From NCBI GenBank assembly GCA_002453475.1, contig DKGY01000109.1, forward strand, positions 37,685 through 48,541: a stretch of DNA of 10,857 nucleotides, read 5' to 3'. Position 1 is the first letter of the stretch, and each line of letters opens with the position of its first letter. The notes below the pieces were generated by a model, which made no database searches, was not told where the DNA came from, and saw only the letters and a list, made by a program, of their open reading frames with translations. This document shows positions 5,480-10,857 of the stretch, in pieces. The position numbers and the translations under genes are program-made. Origin of the DNA: Clostridium sp. UBA6758 (GTDB taxonomy: Bacteria; Bacillota; Clostridia; Clostridiales; Clostridiaceae).

Positions 5480-5760
5480 TTATAAATTTATCCAATATCT
5501 TTCAACTATATTCCCATTATTATCAGCTATCTCATTTTCAAATATTCCACCATTTGCAATTATGGTTTTTGCTGAAGAATTATAATTTTTCTGGTAGTTA
5601 GCTCAGTCGCTTTTGATACCCCTTTAAAATACTGATTCTCATCTAATATAATAGCATTCACACATATCCCTACTTTCATATAATATAAATTCTCTCTAAC
5701 TAAGCTTATTCCTTTATTTTATTGTATAGGATATTAATACCATATTCAAATATAGATGTA
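5480..5760 (-). pseudogene. Decayed coding remnant, family not recognised
   Basis: Three minus-strand pieces in shifting frames read like protein rather than random AT-rich DNA: TSIFEYGINILYNKIKE (within about 5760-5706), VRENLYYMKVGICVNAIIL and LDENQYFKGVSKATELTTRK (within about 5700-5590), and SSAKTIIANGGIFENEIAD then NNGNIVERYWINL ending with TAA at 5480-5482. No single frame covers them, no ribosome binding site is visible, and I cannot name the family; a small-molecule (GyrI-like) binding domain is only a loose impression. Together with the broken GNAT gene it marks 4718-5760 as a decaying zone. Translated searches of the three pieces would settle it. Confidence 0.4.
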
Positions 5761-5767
5761 TTGACAT

Positions 5768-5810
5768 AAAAAACTAGTAGCTTCAGCCCAAATGAAGCTA
5801 CTAGTTTTTT
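5768..5810. terminator. Strong bidirectional terminator after oleate hydratase
   Basis: An 18-bp perfect stem (5768-5785 with 5793-5810) with loop GCCCAAA, and A/T runs forming T tails on both strands. Its main user is the leftward oleate hydratase message, whose stop lies 59 bases upstream. The arms contain TAGTAGC/GCTACTA, the same core as the toxin hairpin. Confidence 0.85.
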
Positions 5811-5868
5811 AACTTAGTGGAAACTTTTATCCATAATAGCTATTAATAAGCCAGTGGATAAGAGGTAT

Positions 5869-7596
5869 TTATCTATAAGAAGTTTTTAAAGCTTCTTTTA
5901 GTATCTTAGGATTCTTTTTGTATGGAGTTACTGGACAAATTTTCTTATTCTTTACATTGAATAAAGTATATACTGCAATTCTTGCTGCACGTACTGAAAA
6001 TTCTTCAGTAAATACCATATCTTCTGGAATTTCAACGAACTGACTAATCATAGCAAAGTTAGTTGAACCTTCTGGTACAACCTTTGGACGATCGGACATC
6101 TTACGAGGTTGGAATTGAGAATCGATATAAGGCATCATGCATGGAATAACATTCACCACATCTTCCATAATTTCTTCTATTTGATCTTCTAAATGTAAAT
6201 GATGTAAAAGCTCTATTAACATTTCTTCACCAGTACAATCACGCATTGGTTTCTTTACATAATCTCCAACTTTGTCTGTATATAATCCATAGCCCCAGAA
6301 AATAGTTGTATCCATTGTTTGAGCTTTAAAGTGTGGTTGAGCTGCAACTACTATGCTCATTAACCAGTTAGAATCTTTAAATGTCATCAAAGCACCACTA
6401 CCTGGAATATTAGTAGAAATCTGTTCTATTAATTTTAAAAGTTTATTGCCTTTACAAGTTACAGTGAAGCTCTCCCAGTTGGTTTCATCTGGGTGATTAA
6501 AGAATGGGTCTGGATTACCTAGCCCTGGCTTTTTATTAGCAACTTTTCTCCAAAGTTCACCTGAAATTGGAGCACTTGGATTATAAACTGCTGGTGTATG
6601 AAGATCACCTAAAGTTGCGCTATCAGTCATGCAACCATTAGTCATGATACAAATATCACCTTCATTTAATTCAATAACTCTTTCTCCATTTCCATCTTCT
6701 ACATGAATGGCTGTTACTGTAATTTCATTACCTGGTTTAAAATCTAAATCTGTTACTGTTGCATTTATACTAAAATCAACACCATGTTCATCTAGGTATG
6801 CCTTTATTGGTAAAATAACAGATTCATATTGGTTATAAGGTGTACGTGTAACCCCTTCTAGAGTTTCTATACGAGAGAATTCAAAAATCATACGATTCAT
6901 ATAACGTTTTAATTCAAATATGCTAGACCACTTTTGGAAAGCAAAGGTTGTTTGCCACATATACCAGAAGTTAGTTTCAAAGAAATGGGGGGTATGACTA
7001 AACCATTGTTCTATAGTCATATCATCTAAACTTTCTTCTGGAGTAATCATTAATTTACCAAGAGCCATACGGTCTTCATTGTTAAATCCCATGCTTTTTA
7101 CATCTTGAATTACACCATATTTATCTACTAAACGAGCTTGAGCATGGGTTGGATGTAAGTGGTCAAAGTTAAGTATTTCTTCTGTTACACTCTTACCTGG
7201 CATATCTAAAGATGGAATAGTTGAGAATAGCTCCCAAAAGTTTTCATAGGTTTCTTCGTTTAACATTCTACCTCCACGACATACGAAACCATTTTGTACA
7301 TCTCCAGCGCCATCATTACTACCACCAAGAATTCTCATTCCTTCTATTATATGAATATCTTCTCCTTTAAAGTTGCAGTCTCTTACAAGATAAGCTGCTC
7401 CTGCTAAAGAAGCCAACCCTCCTCCAACGAAATAAACTTGTTTTCCAGAATGGTCTATATATTCAACTTCTGTCTCTTGACTTTGTGATTTGTTTTTAAG
7501 TTTCTTAGCTCCTAAAGTAGCTATGGTTGCTGCACCTGCTATAGCCCCTATAGCAACTAATGGATTTATACTACTTTTACTTGATTTTTTACTCAT
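5869..7596 (-). CDS. ohyA: Oleate hydratase (myosin-cross-reactive antigen family) with N-terminal membrane segment
   Basis: A 575-aa FAD-binding enzyme that adds water to the cis-9 double bond of unsaturated fatty acids, giving 10-hydroxystearate from oleate; in many Firmicutes this detoxifies host fatty acids. The Rossmann dinucleotide motif is V-Y-F-V-G-G-G-L-A-S (residues 54-63), with the FAD ribose acid at E85. The catalytic-loop motif is RGGRMLNEETYENFW (107-121), and long family blocks such as FWYMWQTTFAFQKW and IPCMMPYIDSQFQPR are present. Position 111 is Met, where the best-studied enzymes carry the catalytic Glu of GGRE; Met is known in one branch (Rhodococcus type). Residues 10-30 form a hydrophobic Ala/Gly-rich segment after a KKSSKSS start, suggesting membrane anchoring, which the classic soluble enzymes lack. 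ATG at 7596 follows TTGAGG. It is monocistronic and divergent from the DUF2812 gene. Confidence 0.94.
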   Translation of the reverse strand: MSKKSSKSSINPLVAIGAIAGAATIATLGAKKLKNKSQSQETEVEYIDHSGKQVYFVGGGLASLAGAAYLVRDCNFKGEDIHIIEGMRILGGSNDGAGDVQNGFVCRGGRMLNEETYENFWELFSTIPSLDMPGKSVTEEILNFDHLHPTHAQARLVDKYGVIQDVKSMGFNNEDRMALGKLMITPEESLDDMTIEQWFSHTPHFFETNFWYMWQTTFAFQKWSSIFELKRYMNRMIFEFSRIETLEGVTRTPYNQYESVILPIKAYLDEHGVDFSINATVTDLDFKPGNEITVTAIHVEDGNGERVIELNEGDICIMTNGCMTDSATLGDLHTPAVYNPSAPISGELWRKVANKKPGLGNPDPFFNHPDETNWESFTVTCKGNKLLKLIEQISTNIPGSGALMTFKDSNWLMSIVVAAQPHFKAQTMDTTIFWGYGLYTDKVGDYVKKPMRDCTGEEMLIELLHHLHLEDQIEEIMEDVVNVIPCMMPYIDSQFQPRKMSDRPKVVPEGSTNFAMISQFVEIPEDMVFTEEFSVRAARIAVYTLFNVKNKKICPVTPYKKNPKILKEALKTSYR

Positions 7597-7650
7597 AATA
7601 ATTACCTCAACTTTCTAGTTAAATTAATTAATGAAGATTCCTTATTTATT

Positions 7651-7656
7651 ATTATA
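7651..7656 (-). promoter_or_regulatory. Possible -10 for oleate hydratase
   Basis: A perfect leftward TATAAT about 55 bases upstream of the start codon; the -35 region (AATACA, 17 bases away) is weak. The divergent gap 7597-7858 contains this and the rightward promoter at 7794-7822; nothing else stands out except two ATACAATT copies 19 bases apart (7662-7669, 7681-7688). Confidence 0.3.
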
Positions 7657-7793
7657 GTTTAATACAATTAAAATGTATTTATACAATTTTGCCTATTTGT
7701 CTAAAAAAGTATTAATAAATTTGAAATAATAAATGTATATTTCTTAAACTCATAACTTTTAAGAACAAATAATAGCCTTTCATTAACTTTTGA

Positions 7794-7822
7794 TTAACTT
7801 CTACTAGGTTCATTGGTATAAT
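7794..7822 (+). promoter_or_regulatory. Promoter of the DUF2812 gene
   Basis: TTAACT (7794-7799, 4 of 6), a 17-base spacer and a perfect extended -10, TGGTATAAT (7814-7822). The predicted start near 7829 leaves a leader of about 44 bases with AGGAGG at 7859-7864. Confidence 0.5.
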
Positions 7823-7872
7823 TTATATAATATGTAATATATGTTGAAACAAATTCTTAGGAGGATTTAATT

Positions 7873-9072
7873 TTGAGTAAATCTGTTTATAAATTTAAAC
7901 CAGGCTCACCTTGGAAAATTGGGGCTACCGAAAGCTGGCTTAATGCCATGGCTAAAAAGGGACTTTTTATAGAGAAAATGGGAAAATACTTCGCCACCTT
8001 TAAAAAAGATGAACCTAGGGATATGTACTATAGAATAGAATTGTCTGAGGAAAAGGATGAATTAAGTGAAGAACAAATTAGAATATATAAAACTCGTGGA
8101 TGGACTTATATCACAAACTATAACATTTTTCATATCTTCGCATCACCCTATGAGTTCAATACCACAGAGGTTCATATTATCCCTGAAGAATATGCAAAGA
8201 TGTTAAAGCCATTTTATAAAAAAGCTATAATACAATTACTTATTTCTTTAGCAATTTTATTTGCATTCTATGTAGTTATCCCTATATTTATTGCTAAAAG
8301 ATACGTTAGTGTTTTAGTAAATATGAGTTTCCTAGACATCCTTTCTCAAGTAATAATTATATTAACCTTTATTAATGGAATATTTGAGATTGTATATATC
8401 CGTAATCTTAGAACATCACTTTTACAAGGAACCTCTGTAAATCATAACGCACCTTGGAGATTTAATTATATATCATCCATTTTCATTAGTTCTTGTTTAG
8501 TTTTCCTTACAACAAGCTTAATAACAATATCTTTTTCTCCACTTTTCACTGGTTATGCCGATGAAAAAACTATACCTGATGATACCTCTTCCATGGCAAT
8601 TGTAAGACTGAAAGAAGTTGAAAATCATGAAACCTTAAAAAAAACTCCAGCTCCCGATTCTGAAGAAGTTGATTATGAGCGTCATTATAGAGAGGAAAAA
8701 ACTTTTTTTGCTCCATTACAATATACCAGTCATGAATTTGGCTCTGTAATGATAAATCCTACTACCACCTATGCTAAATCTCATGATACTGGAATAAACA
8801 ATAAAGTATATAAGGTAAGATTTAAATTTATGGCTGAAAAGTTACTTTTGGATTTATGGAAGGGGGATGATGGCTCTAGAGGTGAAGATACAAAACCTCC
8901 TATATTACAAGACGATAACCTAGACCTTTTAATTGTTCATGAAACTAATGGTGGATGTGAAATCTTTGCCTGTAAAGGAAAAGGAGTTATGCGTGTAAAC
9001 TATTTTGGGCAAGAAGACACAAATAAAGTAATATCTACGATGAAAGAAAAGCTTTCTTTAATAGCGGAATAG
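7873..9072 (+). CDS. DUF2812-domain membrane protein
   Basis: A 399-aa protein beginning with TTG (AGGAGG 8 bases upstream). Residues about 5-105 form the DUF2812 domain, with the usual opening YKFKPGSPWKIGATESWLN and Trp/Tyr-rich GLFIEKMGKYFATF, RGWTYITNYNIFHIF. Three membrane segments follow at about 118-140, 153-176 and 199-222. The C-terminal 175 residues are soluble, with no motif I recognise. The function of DUF2812 proteins is not established; in Firmicutes they often sit beside PadR-type regulators, but none is present here. Divergent placement from oleate hydratase with a shared 276-base gap allows common control, but nothing in the sequence proves it. The topology (cytosolic DUF2812 domain, external C-terminal domain after an odd number of segments) is inferred. 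Confidence 0.8.
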   Translation: MSKSVYKFKPGSPWKIGATESWLNAMAKKGLFIEKMGKYFATFKKDEPRDMYYRIELSEEKDELSEEQIRIYKTRGWTYITNYNIFHIFASPYEFNTTEVHIIPEEYAKMLKPFYKKAIIQLLISLAILFAFYVVIPIFIAKRYVSVLVNMSFLDILSQVIIILTFINGIFEIVYIRNLRTSLLQGTSVNHNAPWRFNYISSIFISSCLVFLTTSLITISFSPLFTGYADEKTIPDDTSSMAIVRLKEVENHETLKKTPAPDSEEVDYERHYREEKTFFAPLQYTSHEFGSVMINPTTTYAKSHDTGINNKVYKVRFKFMAEKLLLDLWKGDDGSRGEDTKPPILQDDNLDLLIVHETNGGCEIFACKGKGVMRVNYFGQEDTNKVISTMKEKLSLIAE

Positions 9073-9165
9073 AATTATTATTAAAACTTATATAGAATTT
9101 TTATATTTATAAAAGAAGATTGGCGCTTTCTTTGCAAAGTTTGAAAAAGTGTAATCTTATTAATA

Positions 9166-9208
9166 AAAGGACTATATGAAAATAAGCTAATTTTTCATAC
9201 AGTCCTTT
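9166..9208. terminator. Shared terminator between convergent genes
   Basis: AAAGGACT (9166-9173) with AGTCCTTT (9201-9208), continued after one imperfect pair by TATGAAAA with TTTTCATA (9175-9182, 9192-9199); loop of 9. The imperfect pair is U-G in minus-strand RNA and A-C in plus-strand RNA, so it suits the leftward lipoprotein message slightly better. The T tails are modest on both strands. Confidence 0.6.
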
Positions 9209-9223
9209 ATAGACGATTTTATG

Positions 9224-9712
9224 CTAATCATTATCTACTTTTCTTATCTTAACATATTCTTCCTCTCCGGTGTCAATTGAAATTTTGATCTCCCCCTTGG
9301 CTTTATTCCCTACAAATTTAAATCTATATTTTCCCTCTGTTAATTTTATTGTTTTTTCCCCTTCTTCAGTACCTACTAATATATCCTCTACCTGTTTTTC
9401 TGGATTAATTAAAACTCCTTTAAAATCACCACTTTCAACCTTAGAATCATATTTAATAGCAATTTCACACTCTCCATCTGATTCTATATTCCAAATTGTT
9501 TCTGAACCAGAAAACTTCCCATATTTAACGTTAATGTCATTTTTAGAACCTGATTCATTCCTACCTACATAACTATAACTATCTCCATCTCGTGCTATTT
9601 TTTCATTATTATTATAAATATCTGATTTTCCCGTATTCAATGTACAACCACTAAAAGTGCATAATAATAGCATTAAACATATTCCTAAAAGAATTTTAAT
9701 TTTTAATTTCAA
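9224..9712 (-). CDS. Small lipoprotein of unknown function
   Basis: A 162-aa exported lipoprotein. The signal peptide has KLKIK, a hydrophobic core at residues 7-19, and the lipobox FSGC with Cys23. The mature part is Gly/Lys/Glu-rich with alternating hydrophobic residues (for example SETIWNIESDGECEIAIKY and GKYRFKFVGNKAKGEIKIS), which suggests an all-beta sandwich facing the cell surface; there are no catalytic motifs. The start is TTG at 9712 with GGAGG 7 bases upstream; the next ATG would cut into the signal core. It sits downstream of and on the same strand as the GNAT gene (gap of 89 bases), converges on the DUF2812 gene, and has no clear promoter. I do not recognise the family; export and lipidation are the only supported claims. 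Confidence 0.78.
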   Translation of the reverse strand: MKLKIKILLGICLMLLLCTFSGCTLNTGKSDIYNNNEKIARDGDSYSYVGRNESGSKNDINVKYGKFSGSETIWNIESDGECEIAIKYDSKVESGDFKGVLINPEKQVEDILVGTEEGEKTIKLTEGKYRFKFVGNKAKGEIKISIDTGEEEYVKIRKVDND

Positions 9713-9801
9713 TTCTACTCCTCCTTATAATATCTTCACTACTTCAATATATTAGTCATAGTTTCGTTGTAACACAATTATTAATTATTTAATATGAATA
9801 A

Positions 9802-10260
9802 TTATTTCTCTACATTATAAATTAGTCTTGGAATTTTACGTCCTACCTTCACTAGAGATTCTACCTCTCCTATTTTTACAGCCCCCATCTTTATATAAAA
9901 ATCTATAGCTTCTGGACTTGTTACTATTTCAAGCTGTTTTATATTAAGATTCTTAGCATTCTCAATTACATGATTCCATAATAACTTTCCATACCCTTTT
10001 CCTATATAATTAGGGTTAATGAAAAAATACTCTAACTCCGTTTCACCAACATTCATTAAAATACTATAAAATCCTACTATAATCTGGTTATCTTCGATTA
10101 GAAAAGTAGGATAATTACTTATATAATTTTCACTTACACCATAAGTGTTTTTAAAGCTTTCCATATACTCTTCATCATAACCCCAATATGCTTCCGAGTT
10201 TATAGCAATGTTAGTTAAAATACTAGCTTCCCCTACTTTAGCTCTACGAATATTGATCAT
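9802..10260 (-). CDS. GNAT-family N-acetyltransferase
   Basis: A 152-aa cytosolic acyltransferase that moves acetyl from acetyl-CoA to an amine; the acceptor is unknown. The fold is readable: N-terminal IRRAKVGEASILTNIAIN, central strand ELEYFFINPNY, the pyrophosphate-binding turn Y85-IGKGYG91 starting the helix KLLWNHVIENAK, then strand KQLEIVT and the C-terminal SPEAIDFYIKMGAVKIGEV typical of the family. The length is normal and complete, unlike the decayed GNAT gene at 4718, to which it is not closely similar. AGGAGG lies 7 bases before ATG at 10260. A candidate -10 (TATAAT) lies about 50 bases upstream. Confidence 0.9.
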   Translation of the reverse strand: MINIRRAKVGEASILTNIAINSEAYWGYDEEYMESFKNTYGVSENYISNYPTFLIEDNQIIVGFYSILMNVGETELEYFFINPNYIGKGYGKLLWNHVIENAKNLNIKQLEIVTSPEAIDFYIKMGAVKIGEVESLVKVGRKIPRLIYNVEK

Positions 10261-10370
10261 TCACATTCCTCCTCAAAACTAACTCCTTACACTTGAGAGT
10301 ATATTAAAATTATAGAATATTTTGTATGATAAATCTATAACTGCATGACAATTAATCTCTTAGGTTAGCA

Positions 10371-10395
10371 TAATACTAATTGTAAATTAGTATTA
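10371..10395. repeat. Perfect 11-bp inverted repeat, possible operator
   Basis: TAATACTAATT, a 3-base centre GTA, then AATTAGTATTA. No T run follows on either strand, so it is not a terminator. It lies in the 278-base gap between the divergent GNAT and dehydrogenase genes, about 25 bases upstream of a possible -35 for the latter. A binding site for a dimeric regulator is the likeliest reading; no regulator gene is next to it in the window. Confidence 0.45.
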
Positions 10396-10421
10396 AAGTT
10401 CCTTGTTAAATAATTAATTAA

Positions 10422-10450
10422 TTTACAATATATTTCAGCTATGCTACTAT
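10422..10450 (+). promoter_or_regulatory. Promoter candidate for the short-chain dehydrogenase
   Basis: TTTACA (5 of 6), a 17-base spacer, and TACTAT (4 of 6), giving a leader of about 80 bases. A better-matched pair closer in (TTGATA at 10492, TATATT at 10514) would start inside the ribosome binding site, so I prefer the upstream one, weakly. Confidence 0.3.
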
Positions 10451-10538
10451 ATTATTATAGCAAGTAAATATCCATTAATAATATTTATTTATTGATAATA
10501 TTTACAAGAGATTTATATTTTAGAAAGGATTTGATGTT

Positions 10539-10857
10539 ATGAATAATTTATTCGATCTTACAGGTAAAGTTGCCATTGTTACAGGTGCTTCTAGTGGACT
10601 AGGTGCTGATGCAGCTAAAGCTTATGCTGAATATGGAGCTAGTGTTGCACTACTTGCAAGAAGAAAAGATAAGCTTGATCATGTAGTTAAAGAAATTGAA
10701 GACAAGGGTGGAAAAGCTCTAGCAGTTCAATGTGACATTTCTGATGAAGAAAGTGTTAAGATCGCAGTCGAAGAAGTTATGAAGCACTTTGGACAAATTG
10801 ATATCCTACTTAACAATGCAGGAGTTGCAACTGCAGGTTCTGTTGAAAATATGTCTG
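10539..10857 (+). CDS. Short-chain dehydrogenase/reductase, partial (C-terminus beyond right edge)
   Basis: About 106 residues of a classical SDR, a NAD(P)H-dependent oxidoreductase; the family is usually near 250-260 aa. The cofactor motif TGASSGLG lies at residues 15-22 (T-G-x-x-x-G-x-G) after LTGKVAIV, the basic ALLARRKDKL segment after the second strand suggests NADPH preference, CDISDEESV marks the adenine contact, and NNAGVA is the structural NNAG motif. The catalytic Ser/Tyr/Lys lie beyond the edge. The opening MNNLFDLTGKVAIVTGAS resembles FabG/gluconate 5-dehydrogenase-like members, but the substrate cannot be assigned. ATG at 10539 is preceded by AAAGGA about 9 bases away. Confidence 0.9.
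   Translation, partial: MNNLFDLTGKVAIVTGASSGLGADAAKAYAEYGASVALLARRKDKLDHVVKEIEDKGGKALAVQCDISDEESVKIAVEEVMKHFGQIDILLNNAGVATAGSVENMS

Noticed and set aside
9270..9572. Plus-strand 100-codon frame opposite the small lipoprotein
   Set aside because: The minus-strand frame has a strong ribosome binding site and a lipobox; the antisense frame has neither a start signal nor domain features.
1..10857. tRNA, rRNA, CRISPR arrays, insertion sequences or transposase genes
   Set aside because: No cloverleaf-like GC-rich segments, regular spaced repeats, terminal inverted repeats or transposase motifs were seen on either strand.

Overview
The window is strongly AT-rich (about 30% G+C by eye), has textbook AGGAGG ribosome binding sites, TTG starts on at least three genes, and rho-independent terminators after most transcripts. 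Gene content (clostridial-type amino-acid binding lipoprotein, DUF2812 protein, oleate hydratase, MarR/pirin/azoreductase cluster, a Hol_Tox-like mini-protein) points to a low-GC Firmicute, most likely Clostridium sensu lato. This is an inference from composition and families, not a species call.

Layout. (1) 1-1610, minus: the 5' two thirds of an amino-acid ABC transporter binding lipoprotein (runs off the left edge), then a stand-alone metallo-beta-lactamase-fold hydrolase with its own terminator. (2) 1891-3853, minus: a three-gene electrophile/redox-stress-type unit, marR - pirin - azoR, ending in a palindromic terminator. Two copies of the same palindrome (TATCACTA-N2-TAGTGATA) sit in front of marR and in front of pirin. 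The marR copy lies exactly between a consensus -35 and -10, so autorepression is the obvious model, and the marR mRNA looks leaderless. The pirin gene is broken by a small out-of-frame deletion. (3) 3919-4502, minus: a dihydrofolate reductase with Glu at position 27 and DfrA1-like sequence features. (4) 4638-5810: a degenerate zone with a decayed GNAT acetyltransferase (plus), a probable type I toxin-antitoxin locus (33-aa membrane peptide with a TTG start, sequestered ribosome binding site, 5'-3' complementarity, bidirectional terminator and a facing promoter), and a decayed minus-strand coding remnant. (5) 5869-9072: oleate hydratase with an added N-terminal membrane segment (minus), divergent from a DUF2812 membrane protein (plus). 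(6) 9224-10260, minus: a small lipoprotein of unknown function and a GNAT acetyltransferase. (7) 10539-10857, plus: the N-terminal third or more of a short-chain dehydrogenase, cut by the right edge, with an 11-bp perfect inverted repeat upstream.

The most interesting items are the unannotated-looking type I toxin-antitoxin candidate at about 5063-5472, the MarR regulon architecture (operator inside the promoter, leaderless start, second operator before pirin), the recent-looking deletion in pirin, and the DfrA1-like DHFR. All promoters, pairings and the antisense RNA are read by eye and need computation or transcript data.
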